64,000 nt of DNA, taken from positions 4,266,509-4,330,508 of the forward strand of contig NC_052507.1 of the NCBI RefSeq assembly GCF_014356525.2, in the 5' to 3' direction. Position numbers and translations under genes: made by a program. The notes beneath the pieces were generated by a model. That model made no database searches, was not told where the DNA came from, and worked only from the letters and a program-made list of their open reading frames with translations. The stretch's first letter is position 1. Every line of letters begins with the position of its first letter. The stretch is from Nilaparvata lugens (taxonomy: Eukaryota > Arthropoda > Insecta > Hemiptera > Delphacidae). This document shows positions 41,566-53,970 of the stretch, piece by piece.

Positions 41566-42745
41566 TGATGAAGAAGAAGAAGAGAAGAAGAAGAAGAAGG
41601 AGGAGAAGAAGAAGAAGAGAAGAAGAAGAAGAGAAGAAGAAGAAGAAGAAGAAGAAGAAGGAGGAGAAGAAGAAGAAGAAGAAGAAGAAGAAGAAGAAGA
41701 AGAAGAAAAAGGAGAAGTAGGAGGAGAATAGAAGAAGAAGAAGGAGAAAAAGAAGAAGAAGGAAAAGAAGTGGAAGAAGGAGAATAAGAAGGAGGAGGAG
41801 AAGTAGAAGAAGAAGAAGAAAAAGAAAAAGGGAGAATAATCAGGAGGGTACAGACTTCCATGCTGTGCTGGTTGCATAGCTTGCCCCTTGTTACAAATAT
41901 CTCTTGCATTCTACGGCAGACTTCCTTGTTGTGCGGGTTGCATAAAATGCCCCTTCACTTGAGATACACGTATTACATTAGAGGACAATCTTCAGTCTAT
42001 ATAGGCCTAATATGTGAAAAGTTGACGAAAAGTATGTATGTGCAAGAGGAGTGGAGTAGAATCAGTAGTAGGAGGAAGAGGAGGAAGAGTAAGAGGAAGA
42101 GGAGGAGGAGGAAGAGGAGGAGGAGTAGGAAGAGTAGGAGTTTCTTGAGATGTGTGAAGAAGTAGATGATGATGGGAAAATCGAGGAGTGGGAGGGAAAA
42201 AAGAGAAGTAGGAGGAGGAGGAGGAGGTGGAGGAGGAGGATGGAGTGAAGGAAGAGGAAGAGGATTCAGACGAGGAAAAGGAGCAGGAAGAGAAAAAAGA
42301 GGTGGAGGAGGAGGAACAGGAGGATGAGGAAGGGGAGGATAAGGAAGAGGAGACGGAGGAAGAGAAGGAGAAGAAAGTGGAGGAGGAGGATGGTGAGTAG
42401 GTTGATGGAGAGGAGGAGGAGGAAGAGGAGAACGTTCTGGAGAAGGAGAAAGAAGATGATGATGGGATAATCGAGTGGAGGGAGAAAGAAAAGAGGAGAA
42501 GGATGATAAAGATGAGGTAGAGGGGTAAGAGGAGGAGAAAGAGGAGAAGAAGAGAGAGGAGGAGGAGGTTTAGGAGAAGTAGAAAGAAGAGGATGATGAT
42601 GATAATGTGAAAAGAAGATTAGATGGAGGAGGAGAATGGGTCATAGGAGGAGGATGAGGAGCGAGAGGGAGATGAGAAGGAAGATGAGGAAGAAAAGGAG
42701 GACGAGGAGCTGGATAAGGAGAAGGTATAGAAAGAGGTGAATGAG
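41566..42745. repeat. 1.2-kb purine-rich (GAA/GGA) tract
   Basis: Almost only G and A on the plus strand, broken briefly around 41840-42050. GAAGAA dominates the first part and GGAGGA the second. Open frames in it are low complexity and not genes. Confidence 0.95.
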
Positions 42746-43940
42746 AAACGAAGAGGAGAGAATACAGACAAGAACGGGTGGCCTGGAAACGTTGGCAAAG
42801 CTGGGAAGCCGTTACCATGGCAACCAGAATCAGTGACGTCATTGACTCACCCGGTCACAGGTAGGTGTACACACACTACACAGTTGTGAGTGAGTTGTAG
42901 GGCAAAAGCCAGAGTTACGAATCCATTATTTTTACTACCAGAGCAAAAGTAAGCCAAGTTCCATTTTTGTAATTACACATACAGAGAAATCGATGAACTT
43001 TTGTGATGAACAGTAGATTTCAAACTTGAAGAATTCCACATAAATCATTATCAAAACTATATTATATTAACTAGTGACCCCCTGGGTTGGAGAGCTCGCT
43101 CAAGAATTGTTGCAATCTGCAATTTTATACAGAGTTGATGAAAATTATGAAAACAGCTGAATATTTCTCTCACAAGACCGCAGGTTACATTTGGGATCTT
43201 ATTTGAGATGGAAAATGACTCTCATTATACATTAATGAAATATGAATATTCCTTTCACAAGACTGTAGACCATTGGGGATCCTATTTGAAATAGAAAATG
43301 ACTGTTTTAATATTACTCTGTCGCTTCTACATCTTTGACCCTTTTATAATTCCAAATTATTTTTTCAATGAGAAGATGGTCATGTGATACATGATTTCGA
43401 TACAGAGTTCCAAGATAGAATAGATACGCTTCAATTTACAAGTTTTTACAAGAAAAAAGTTTGTAATTCTTCAATGGTTCCAAATTTTCTTAACTCAATA
43501 TTATTCGTTACAAGTGGTAATTAAGTGGAATATTTCTAATCAATTTATTAATTCAAGCCATCTTAATTCAAAATTCATAGTTTCCATGTTCATTTTTCAT
43601 TAAAATTTCATGAAAAAATGTACACGTGAAATTCTCACCTCATCTTGTACTTTGTCACCTTTAAATTTGGAAGAAAAATAGCAGAAGGACTACTGTACCT
43701 TATTATTTCATCTACCAATTTTATGACATTGGTATCATTTGCATTGTAAATAAAAATAAGGAGATTTTCTTTCCATTACGAACTGCTCGTTAATGATCAC
43801 TTTCAAATACTTAAATCAAGACGAAAATAAATTGCGAAAACCGCACATTGATATATCAACCCGTATTAGTTGGTTGATTTGAATTTGTATATTAACCAGC
43901 TGAAATTACGAGTATGTCTATAATAACGAATATTCTGTGC
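42746..43940. other. Gene-free stretch
   Basis: Nothing coding. A diverged duplicate of about 85 bp (CACAAGACCGCAGG / CACAAGACTGTAG) occurs at 43170-43300. Confidence 0.5.
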
Positions 43941-44124
43941 ACCACCTCCGTAAACAAAGCCATAGAACATTCTGGTGACGTCAGCACAGGTAGAGCTCCT
44001 ACACCAATAATAAATTTGTTGATTTCAACTGATCTATATCAACTAGTGTTTTTATTTGTGTAGGAGCCCTACCTGTTCTGACGTCACCAGAATGCTCTAT
44101 GGCTTTGTTCACGGAGATTGTGGT
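43941..44124. mobile_element. Palindromic MITE carrying TGACGTCA-type sites
   Basis: The arms ACAAAGCCATAGAACATTCT and complement are about 75 bp, each with GGTGACGTCAG or its complement, a CRE-like site. Confidence 0.85.
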
Positions 44125-44484
44125 CTGCGTAATAGCTTCAAAAAGCATCAGCTGATGTTATGAATGAATGGTAAAACTGTGGTAGTAATTGCAATCAATG
44201 AATTCTTCAGCTGACTAATATTAATGATGAATCATAGAAATTTTCTTCTCATGCTCTTTCAATGCTATTTCAATATCTTGAGAAAGGACGAAGGAGTGAG
44301 TCAATTTTGTTGTCAAACGCGAACTTAACCTGTAGAAAGATCAGAGAATACGTGTTCTAAATTTGAAGCTGGTTGATGAATTCTTTCTGAAGTTATTTAC
44401 TTATTTATCTATTTCATTGACAGTCACAAATCATAATTGAAATAAAATGGTTATTAAAGTTATTGTGGAACATACAACAACTTT

Positions 44485-44830
44485 AGCATTCAGTGAGTCG
44501 AGAGTGAGAAATCGCTAGCGCTCGTTCAATAAGTTATTGAATTATTATTTCAACTTTCAACCAGTAAAGTTTAGACTTAACTATAGTTAGAAAAACAAAT
44601 CCTTTCGGCCTTCAGTGAGTCGAAAGTAAGAAATCGCTAACGCTCGTTCAATATGTTCTCGAATTATCATTTAAACTTTTAATCAGTGAAGTTTGGACTA
44701 AACTAAAGTTAGAAAAACGAATCCTCTAGGCCTTCAGTGAGTCGAAAGAGAGATATCGCTAAAGCTCGTTCAATAACTTTTTGAATTATTATTTCAACTT
44801 CTAATCAGTAAAGTTTGGATTCAACTATAG
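44485..44830. repeat. Tandem array, period about 122 bp, three copies
   Basis: CAGTGAGTCGAAAG and CGCTCGTTCAATA recur from about 44491, 44614 and 44735. A partial unit is near 45378. Confidence 0.85.
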
Positions 44831-45110
44831 TTGACCGAGCGAAGTGAGGTCTAAGATTCAAGTCGACGGTTTGGGATGTCTCTTAATGTTTATATGTTGC
44901 GCATTTACGGCGAAACGCCGTAATAAATTTCATGAAATTTGACAGGTATGTTCCTTTTTAAATTGCGCGTCGACGGATATACAAGGTTTTTGGAAATTTA
45001 GCATTTCAAGGATAATATAAAAGGAAAAACGAGCCTCCTTCATACGCCAATATTGAAGTAAAAATCAGACTATAGAATTATTCATCATGACTCAGCTGTT
45101 TAGTGAACTA
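44831..45110. mobile_element. Foldback element, single arm
   Basis: Corresponds to the left arm of 25002-25819 (GACCGAGCGAAGTGAGGTC to TAGAATTATTCATCATGA). Confidence 0.85.
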
Positions 45111-45583
45111 TAATACTACCCGTCAAAAACATCGAACATCTTGAAAATGTATCTTTCAATCAAAGTTGTAGACAGTCGCAGCCAGACCTGATAACAGCGC
45201 TCACACTCACATTCCGGGACGACACGTCACGGTACGATAGGTCAGAAAGCTCTATGTTTATTTTGGATTTTTTCTAGACATTTTAAATTGAAAAATTATT
45301 TATTAATTTTCGAGAAAACATAACAACAGGTCAATGTAACTTACTCAGCGCTAGTTCTACTGTTCACACAACTACTAGTTGGAAAAACAAATCCTTTGGA
45401 AGCGAGTCAAATCTTCTCTTTTTCAGCCCACATTGATCTATCATCTCAACAGGTGGCTCTGGGTTATTCAGCTGCAGCTATTTTGAAAGGCCTGCTTTCC
45501 GGACCGTCGTGAGAATTTTATTGTCTCTCAATCAGTTTAAAAACTTCCCGCGACTGTTTAAGCATTCTCAATGACAAATATTA

Positions 45584-45942
45584 ACTATAGTGAAGTCCAC
45601 GTTAAAATGGCAGTGTTTGATTATCAAATTGTATTCCTATCCTTGTCTATCATTCAACAAAGCGGAAAGCGCTATCTCTCTCGCTTTGCTCTGTTGCCAG
45701 ATTGTCTTTTAACAATGTAGAATAAATTAATAATTAATCAACAGAATATTCCATCTTGATTATGGTAATTCATTATGGAATTATTTGAAAATATAATGAA
45801 TGAACGAGGATGAACTAAAATATTACATCAATAAACATGTATCAGCTACCGTCCAAAGGAGGCATTGACAAGACAGAGGTTCGGCTACGTTGTTCTCCTA
45901 TCCTTCTCCACACTGCCATTATAACGTGGATCTCACTATAGT
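45584..45942. mobile_element. MITE, TATAGTGAGGTCCACG family, full length
   Basis: ACTATAGTGAAGTCCACGTT at the left and ACGTGGATCTCACTATAGT at the right. The interior shares the family core. Confidence 0.9.
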
Positions 45943-46103
45943 GTTCAGATAATAGGGTAAGGTAAGGGCATAGGGTAAGATAATCGTATCATTTTGAGCT
46001 ATTATTGATTTTCTCAAGTGCTTCTCAGATTGGAAAAATATTTTGTGAATTGATTTTCAGATGTTGGAAAATTCCTCGGAATCACAAGCTTCACAGCATT
46101 CGG

Positions 46104-46473
46104 CTATAGTAAGGTGAATGTTATAATGGCAGTGGAGGAAGATAGGAGAACAACGTTGCCGATCCTCCGTCTTGTCAATTCCTTCCACAGACGGTAGCTG
46201 ATACAGGTTTATTGATGTAATAATAACTGTTCATACTTGTTTAAAATGATCAATTATATTTTATAAAACAAGAAATTATATTTTCCGATTAAGATAAATT
46301 TTCCGATTAAGAATATTTCGTTGATTAAAATATTTCTACATTGTTAAGAGACGATCCGGCAACAGAGCAAAGCGGGGAAGAGATAGTGCTATGTCCTCTG
46401 TTGAAAGATAAACAAGGATGGCAATATCATTTCTAAACAAACACTGCCATCATAACGTGGACTTCACTATAGT
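46104..46473. mobile_element. MITE, same family, opposite orientation
   Basis: Ends CTATAGTAAGGTGAATG and CGTGGACTTCACTATAGT; the internal core is reversed relative to 45584-45942. Confidence 0.9.
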
Positions 46474-46923
46474 GTACATATATATTAGGACATGGGACGA
46501 GATAATCTTACAATTTCAAGCTATTATTGATTTCCTCTACTGCTTTCCAGATAGGGATAATATTTTGTAAATTGGTTTTCAGATGTTGGAATTTTCCTCG
46601 AACTTCATGAGCTCTACAGCATATTAGAATCCATAAAAGGCTACAGATGAGAATAAATTGGAAGGTGCATCAGTTCAAATGCTAATTAATGAATAATAAT
46701 AATCATTATTGAGGAAATACCATGAACTTTACAGCATTTCATTAGAATCCATAATAGGCTACAGTTGGAAATAAATTGGAATTTTCATTAGATCAAATGC
46801 TAATTAATGGATAATATTATTATTATTCAACGAAAATCTCAATTGAATGGATTCTATTTAATATTCAATTTCAGGTTATGGTTTCTTGATCCATGCCGAG
46901 CTGCTATGTATTAACATACTTTC
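46474..46923. other. Gene-free stretch with duplicated phrases
   Basis: Two copies of TTTACAGCATTTCATTAGAA-like and AATCCATAATAGGCTACAG-like text near 46610-46770. No coding signal. Confidence 0.5.
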
Positions 46924-47072
46924 ATGTATTTAAACACGACATGCAGTCAAATATTAAGTAAATATTCAAAAAATAGTAATGACTGAAGTACTTTCGATCG
47001 TACTTCAGTCAGTTAGTGATAGTTTTTGATTATTTACTTAATATTTGACTGCATGTCGTGTTTAAATACATA
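46924..47072. mobile_element. Palindromic MITE
   Basis: The arms TTTAAACACGACATGCAGTC and complement, about 70 bp each, meet at CTTTCGATCGTAC near 46995. Confidence 0.88.
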
Positions 47073-48260
47073 AAATAGTTATTTGTATATCTGGAGTGAA
47101 AAGTACGAATTTTTCTCCCTGTGGGAAAAAGTTTGAAGCCCGAGGCGAAGCCGAGGGCAGCAAATTTCCTGAGGGAGAAAAAGTATTTTTCGCTCGTGAT
47201 GTACACAACATTTTTCCTCCATCTACATTTTTTTATAGAAACTGCAAATAAAATCATTCTAATAACTTACGTATTGGTGACAATGTTTCCTAACAATATA
47301 ACCTAAAATCTAAAACCTAAGACCTGGCCGTCTGATTGGCACTGCCGATTGCGCTATCTATCTGAAGTTGTAACAATTATATCAGCTGGGTGTCTACCAA
47401 AAATGGCTGACTCCAGATCACGAGGTTCAGATTTGAATTGCAGATCAAAAATAATTGTTGGCTGGTATTTTGAATAGAATAAAATATTTTAAAAATTGTA
47501 TACATTTTCATCGTCTACTAATATTAAGAATATGATAATTATCATACAAACATATATTTAATGAGTTAATCAAATTTCTGGTTGTGGTATTGAATTCAGT
47601 TGACTCAATGACAGACACCTCTATTATGCTTTCTCATCTGAGCTTAGACCTTCTAACCTATTACAATGTAAGTTTCAAAATAGAGATGCTCCCCATGTTA
47701 TTTAAATGGAGTCACTTTTACTCCCTAGGGAGTTTTTCTGTTTTTTACTACCGAGAGCGAAAAAGTGACACTTGAGTATCAGGTTTCAGGGAGTAAAGTG
47801 AGTACTTTAGACAGTAGGTGGAGGAAAAAGTGACTTGATTTTATTTTTGTATAGTAGCGCTCATCAAGTTCTTATCTAGCTGTTCACCCTGTTGCCAATA
47901 TTTGCAGTAGCAGAAGTCTTCGTGGTGATTTACAGCATTCAATTGGGATTCTCGTTTAATATTAATTATACATAATACGCCTACAATCGGAGTTCAATTT
48001 GGCTAAAATATTGGAAAACGGGTATGCATATGATGGCGAACAATAGAGAACTCAATTTATATTGATAGAGCGTTCCATAATGGAGAGTTCCGCTCTAGGA
48101 TTATCAAATCTGTCGATATGATGCTCCAGTTCCGCACGACATGATTATTCAATCAAATACCTATTCTCTATTTCAATTTGCAGTGTTGATAGATGTGTAG
48201 TGTTGGTATGGAACTCATTTCAAATCTATAGAACATTGTCTATCATCTGAAGTTATATTA
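47073..48260. other. Gene-free stretch with small inverted repeats
   Basis: Short hairpins (TACTCCCTAGGGAGT at 47718-47733) and GCGAAGCCGAGG-type phrases from dispersed repeats. Confidence 0.5.
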
Positions 48261-48498
48261 GACGGTCTCTCTCTCATTGTCTCTGCTTTGAATACACTGT
48301 CGAATTCCCTCTGTCACACTCTCTCTTTCTTTTCCCTTTTTTCTCACTCTCTCTTTATCTCTATTTTCCTCTCTATATCTCTCTCTCATTCTCTCTCAAC
48401 ATTGGAATCTAGAGTACTCAATCAATCAATCAGTGAATCAATCTCTCTCTCATTCACACACTTTCTTTCTCTGTCTTTGTGTGTCTTCCTCTGTCTCA

Positions 48499-48545
<47 letters not shown>
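48261..48545. repeat. (CT)n-rich microsatellite region
   Basis: TCTC runs with the longest uninterrupted stretch at 48503-48543. Confidence 0.95.
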
Positions 48546-48599
48546 AATATATCTTAAGTTGGATAAATTAAATGAACGTTTTGGTAGAGAGTTAGTGGG

Positions 48600-48890
48600 A
48601 AGGATTTTTTGAATATTCTTACCGAAGAATGGACATTGATAGTCCAAAGCTCCGCCAATTTATGTAGATGCATAACAATATTATCTATAGTTTCACAAAT
48701 TATTGCTTTTCTCATATCATATAATATAATACAGTTCAACAATAATTTTCTTAGTCTATATTATGTCAATTCATCTATAACTTTGCTGTATTGTGAGCTA
48801 TTGTATATGAGTTTTAGCCAGTATATGAGCCAGTTATAGGTAAGCCAGTTATAAGCCAGTAGATATTGTAATCTACATATAAAAAGTCCT
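48600..48890 (+). mobile_element. LINE-like 3' end copy
   Basis: Shares GTCCAAAGCTCCGCCAATTT, CAGTATATGAGCC and a terminal TCAATCAATC run with the inverted copies at 49415-49560 and 49689-49950. A simple-repeat tail suggests a non-LTR 3' end. Confidence 0.65.
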
Positions 48891-49156
48891 CAATCAATCA
48901 ATCTCTCTCTCTTTCATGTTGAAAACTCCTCTCGAACAGCTGTCATTCATTCAAAGACTTTCGATAATGTTACAAAATGTATGACAAGCATGTGTGTTCA
49001 CACATGTTCAACACACATGTTTTGTCGTTGGTGGCCATCATAAGAACTCAAATTTTAAAAATACTTGAATCGAAATCCAAAAAACCTATATGAGGTAACA
49101 ATAATTTTCCGTTGATTTTCAAATATGAGGAGAAGGATAAGAGGAAGAAAGAGGAA

Positions 49157-49400
49157 GATTTAGATTGAGATTGAGATTCAGATTCAGATTCCTTTATTCA
49201 TGTGTTTAACAAAACAAACTCAACCTACGTTCTAGCGTTATAAATGAATACCAGTAGGCTAGCAGTAAAATGACATGGTGAATCATATTAACCTGAAGAG
49301 TTTCACAATATTATTGAGTTAGAAAAATGATAAAATATGCGAAAGTCAAGGTACTACTGTCATGTTTCCACATGAAACGGTGAAGTTTGGACCTTAAAAA
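49157..49400 (-). mobile_element. Possible LINE 3' end
   Basis: A GAGATTCAGATTCAG run followed by CCTTTATTCATGTG on the plus strand reads as AATAAAGG plus a repeat tail on the minus strand. Confidence 0.45.
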
Positions 49401-49414
49401 GTCCATTCTCAGAA

Positions 49415-49560
49415 GATTGGTTGATTGATTGAGTACTTTATTTATGTAGATTACAATATATACTGGCTTAGATACTTATATACAATAGCTTACAATACAG
49501 CAAAATTATACATGATATTTCATAATATAGACTAAGCAAATATAGATTGAACTGTGTATG
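49415..49560 (-). mobile_element. LINE-like 3' end copy (truncated)
   Basis: TTGATTGATTGAGTACTTTA, then GTAGATTACAATATATACTG; complement of the 48600 copy. Confidence 0.65.
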
Positions 49561-49688
49561 GTTTGAGAGAGTGGGAGAGTGAGAGAGTCTGATTGAGTGG
49601 GAGAGTGGGAGAGAGTGAGAGAGTGAGAGAGAGAGAAAGTGTGTGATAGAGCAAGAGATTGTGAAAATAAGAGAGTGAAGAAGTGAGA
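49561..49688. repeat. GA-rich low-complexity tract
   Basis: GAGAGAGTGAGAGAG-type words. Confidence 0.9.
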
Positions 49689-49950
49689 GAGCGGAAGATT
49701 GATTGAGTACTTAATTCATGTAGATTACAATATATACTGGCTTATACACTTATATACAATAGCCTACAATACAGCAAAATTATAGATGAATTTACATAAT
49801 ATAGACTGAGAAAATAATTATTGAACTGTATATGATATGAAAAAAAGCAATTTGTAATAACTGTAGATGATATTGTTATGCATCTACATAAATTGGTGGA
49901 GCTTTGTCCATTCTTCGGGAAGAATATTCGAAATATCATCTCCACTAACT
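49689..49950 (-). mobile_element. LINE-like 3' end copy (longer)
   Basis: Same tail as 49415-49560, extending to CCATTCTTCGGGAAGAATAT, matching the complement of 48610-48640. Confidence 0.65.
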
Positions 49951-50024
49951 CTCTACCAAACCTCTCTCGCTGAAGAGAGAGGGGATAGGAGAGAGAGAGA
50001 GAGAGCTATCCATTATTTAAGATT

Positions 50025-50260
50025 CTAAGTCTCACTTGTACCAATTTGAAGCAGATAACCAGATCGCGAATTCGACATTCAAGCATTTGACATTAAGTGA
50101 TTATCGTGGAACTCTTGTGGTGCACATCTTGAATACTTCAAAGGTTCCCAGTTTGTACATCAGACTACAACTGGAGACAAATTTCCTGACAAAGTGCTTC
50201 AACAGAATTTCCATTGATCCAGCTCTTGTTGCAAAGCCAGGGATGATGTTGTTTGCAACA
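50025..50260 (+). other. Possible exon or coding remnant of unknown origin
   Basis: An open frame from about 50022 to 50305 has less AT-biased codons than its surroundings (residues such as STFKHLTLSDYRGTLVVHI, then SLYIRLQLETN). A TTCTAAG acceptor-like string lies just upstream and GATGATGTTGTTTGC follows. I do not recognise a family. Downstream is a GCAACACAGAG 12-bp degenerate repeat (50290-50370). Confidence 0.25.
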
Positions 50261-50489
50261 ACAACACAGCTGCAACCTCAAAGTCAACTCTCGACGCAAC
50301 ACTGAGGCAACACAGATGCAACACAGAGGCAACACAGGCGCAACACAGACGCGACACAGAGGCAACTTTGCAACACACATCTTGTAGCTATTAGCACAGA
50401 ATACAGCATAGTATAGAAGTTGTCTCTGTAATTAGCTTGCGTATTAGTTGCATACTGTGTCATCAGCCACAACATGCTTCTATACAACT

Positions 50490-51400
50490 TTGGTGATCAA
50501 CAAACACTGGTGAAATTCACTTTCAACTGTCAGAATTACTCATTAGTAGCTTCAATGCTCTCTATTTGATCGATACTGACGAATTAAAGTGATTATGAAG
50601 TGTTTTGAGTGAGTACCTATGCAATTCGTATTTGTAATTGACTCATTATTCATCACTAACTAAGTAATCTCATTACGTTCTCATCACAGATCAATCTCCT
50701 CATTCAAGAGAACACAGAAGAAACGAGACCCTCATTGTTCATGTAAATATGTGGCGAGTCATCTGATATCTGCCACCTGGATGTTTTCAACTGGCATAGT
50801 TTGTTTATCACTTGTGACAGTTTATTTCAATATTTTTCCAGAGTTCAATTTTGTCATTCCGACATTAAAAACATTTCATCATTTATCCAGTCCCATTTAA
50901 TCAATTTCAACATAGGAATTCAATAAATTAAATTCCTATATTGGTGAACTCGACATGAATATAGATCAATATTATCAGATATATCAATATATTCTATATC
51001 AATTTATCGACTGAATTCCAGAATAGGATTTTGAAAGAAATGTATCAGACAATTTTTTCTTCTCTTTTATGTCCAATATAATGATTCAGAAGAGATTGGA
51101 TACTCTTTTTAATTTATTTATTCACTTATTGTACAGAATACGTTTATCATGGTTATAGCTAAATTATGTCATTGGAGGAAACCTAGGCTGAGCCTGTACT
51201 ATTTCTCTCCAAAAGTTTTGATAGAATGTTAATGTTGTTCAAAGGTCAAGGTTATGAAATCATACACTCTTGAAACACTATCCAACCTATAATTATTCAA
51301 TAATATTTCTCTGTAAAAATACTAAATTGCTTAGAAAGTATTGCCAAATTTGTTCATTCTAGGCGTCTATTTGATTTTATCTATACGAAATACACTCAGC
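50490..51400. other. Gene-free AT-rich stretch
   Basis: Contains one TTCACTTTCAACTGTCAG / CTGACGAATTAAAGTG inverted pair (50518-50593), a motif also seen in the Polinton TIRs. Otherwise nothing. Confidence 0.5.
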
Positions 51401-51401
51401 T

Positions 51402-51546
51402 CTGGTTGCACAAAAGCTTGGTAAGTTTTAATCGAGGTGTCACGAGAATTAATGTGAGGAGATTTCTTTTCAAGATAGCCTTTCCCAATTGCTTCTCGTG
51501 ACACCTTATAATGATTGAAGTGGAACAGACTTTTGTGCAACTGGAA
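51402..51546. mobile_element. Inverted-repeat element (GTTGCACAAAAG type)
   Basis: Ends GGTTGCACAAAAGCTTG and CTTTTGTGCAACTGG, with an inner GGTGTCACGAGAA / TTCTCGTGACACC pair. Confidence 0.8.
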
Positions 51547-51696
51547 TTTAGTCTCCAAAAGACTTGGGGCTGGTTTCCGAGCTCGAGATTTGACTAAGTT
51601 CTAGACTTTAAACAGCTGGAGTCAGAAAATTGGTTTTCCGAAACGGGGCGTAGTCATAGTCATTGTGATAGTCACGTTTGAATTAAATTTCAAAAA

Positions 51697-51918
51697 ACTA
51701 TAGTCAGGTCCACGTTATAATGACAGTATTTGATCAACTTTGGTTTTGCTATTCGTGTCTATCATTCGACAAAGCCGGTCGTACTATCCTTTTCTAGGTC
51801 CACAACGAAGCCAATTATGTTTTTGACAGTGCAGAAATATGATTAATTAATGCAGAGAATCGGCATCGCTATTCTCCTATCTCTATCTACTGCCATTATA
51901 ACGTGGACCTCACTATAG
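51697..51918. mobile_element. Short MITE subfamily, TATAGTGAGGTCCACG ends
   Basis: 222 bp with ends ACTATAGTCAGGTCCACG and CGTGGACCTCACTATAG. Its interior (CTATCATTCGACAAAGCC) differs from the 365-bp form and is nearly the reverse complement of 53655-53877. Confidence 0.88.
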
Positions 51919-51983
51919 AAAATTGAACACAAAATAAAATAAAGAGAAAATAGTGTAGAGTTTCAGCTATTTTGAATTATTTA

Positions 51984-52191
51984 AGCCCACACACACACAC
52001 ACACACACACACATCGATTTTTGTTCGTACGATATTTTGCCTTCCTTATGAATTCTATCAGATTAAACTGAACTTGACAAACATCATCTGTTTGAAATCA
52101 TCTGTTTAATCTAATATATAAATTTATGAAGATTGCAAAACATCGTTTGAACAAAAAACGATGTGTGTGTAGCTAGCTTTAGGAATGTTTA
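51984..52191. mobile_element. Palindromic MITE
   Basis: ACACACACATCGATTTTTGT at the left and ACAAAAAACGATGTGTGTGT at the right. Related to 33254-33437. Confidence 0.8.
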
Positions 52192-52356
52192 ATTTCGTCA
52201 AGGAAAAACGTTTCCAATAATAGAAATGAGAAAATAAAAACTACGACTACTGTAGTATAAAAGCTGCGACTACGCCCCGTTTTGGAAAGCCAATTTTCTG
52301 ACTCCAGCTGTTTACAGTCTAGAACCTAGCTAAATCTCGAGCTCGGAAACCTGCCC

Positions 52357-53575
52357 TCAGTCTCCTCCGAGTTTGATAGGTAATATTATTCAATTGATAA
52401 TCTATCATCTCAGCATTGTTGTCTTTGTTATCTTCCAATATTTAACAATTCCTTAAATTTCATGATAAGTACGCTGTAAGTACAATTAAGCTACTGTCAC
52501 ATTACTTTCTTCTCGTGCATCTAGAGTTGCAATCAACGATCCAACTCTAAGCTACATCTCAACGTCAATCTAATCCGTCTTGTAAACTCGGATTACGAAT
52601 GTCTCGAAGTAGTGCCATTCAAATTGCTCGCTTCATTCGTCGACGAGAGAGCAAAGTTCGCGAATGCTTAAAACTTTAATTCATTAGGGAATGGATCCAA
52701 TATAGTGACACTCATTCTGAATTTTCAGAGTCTCATATAAATCACACCAGGAGAACTCATTCAACTAACAGTGACAATTTAAGAAGAAACTCTTCATAGT
52801 AGAATCCACTTCAGTGTTGTAAAATGGTCTGTCAGCGTTGATTAATTGAGGAGGTTTGATGTTGTTATAAGAGGGTTACTGACAATTTGAGAAGAAACTG
52901 TATAGTAGAATTCACTTCAATGTTGTAAGATAGTCTGTCAGTATTGGTTTATTGAGGAGGATTGATGTTGTTGTATAAGGGATACTGACAATTTAATATG
53001 AATCTAACTCAGTAGGATTTAGAGAGAAGTGTGGAAAGATTGGAAGCAGAAAGCCACGAATGAAAGGCAGAGTTTGGAAAGAGAGAGAGAGCTAATTAAG
53101 AGTGACGAATTGTGAGCCTTTGTTTCTCAACATTCGAAGGTGTTAACGGATAAGACGGATCATTAATAATTAGATTTACAATACATTGCTTCATCGTGTA
53201 CTTCATACAGATTCAAGTTCATTGGCTCTTCTACATACGTGTCTTATTTGTGTTGAATGATTACGTGCTTGTTATTTTTTTTTCAAATTTCAAAGTCAAA
53301 ATTTATTTATTCAAGTAAGTCACAACACATTCTGGTCTATACACGAATCTACAATAAATTACAGCACAACAGCTAACTATGCAACAAATTTCACATATTA
53401 AGAGAACTTATGAATTACAATGAAGATTGATTGGAACATTAGAATATTGATAATATAGTATTGTAATGTAACTACATAAATCAGCGGTGTTTCAACAATG
53501 AATAAATGATAACTTCAATGAATAAATATACACCCCACTATAAATTATATGTGTTGGGGTATAAGTGAAGTGTAT
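52357..53575. other. Gene-free stretch; possible LINE tail at 53279-53500
   Basis: Two related units (GACAATTTAAGAAGAAACTC and GACAATTTGAGAAGAAACTG, near 52774 and 52890) contain CACTTCA...GTCTGTCAG strings. The tract at 53279-53310 starts with a poly-T run and TTATTTATTCAAGTAAG, consistent with a minus-strand retroelement 3' end. Confidence 0.45.
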
Positions 53576-53654
53576 TATAGTAAGGTTTACGATATTATGG
53601 CAGTGTAGAGAGATAGAAGAACAGTGTTGCAGATGCTCTGTCTTGTCACTGCCT

Positions 53655-53877
53655 TCTATATAGTGTGGTCCACCTTATAGTGGCAGTGGATAAAGATAGA
53701 AGACTAGCGATGCCAATTCTCTGCATTAATAATTATATTTCTACACTGTCAAAAACATAATTGTCATCGTTGTGGACCTAGAAAAGGATAGTACCACCGG
53801 CTTTGTCGAATGATAGACACGAATAGCAAAACCAAAGTTGATCAAATACTGTCATTATAACGTGGACCCCATTATAG
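53655..53877. mobile_element. Short MITE subfamily, reverse copy
   Basis: Inverse of 51697-51918 at high identity. A second partial end (53576-53655) abuts it. Confidence 0.85.
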
Positions 53878-53970
53878 AAGATAGCTAATATTACTGATAT
53901 AATAATGTATCAACTGTTCATTCTCGTCAGAAATCTATCATTTATATTTTATTCCTAAAGAAAACACTCA

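Larger units (their letters stand above)
51568..52356. mobile_element. Inverted-repeat element (GGGGCGTAGTC family) with two nested MITEs
   Basis: About 100-bp ends as in 37671-38474. A MITE of the TATAGTGAGGTCCACG family (51697-51918) and another palindromic MITE (51984-52191) sit inside, giving a relative insertion order. Confidence 0.85.

Noticed and set aside
41424..42165. Lys/Arg- and Ser/Leu-rich frames
   Set aside because: Low-complexity translations of the purine tract.
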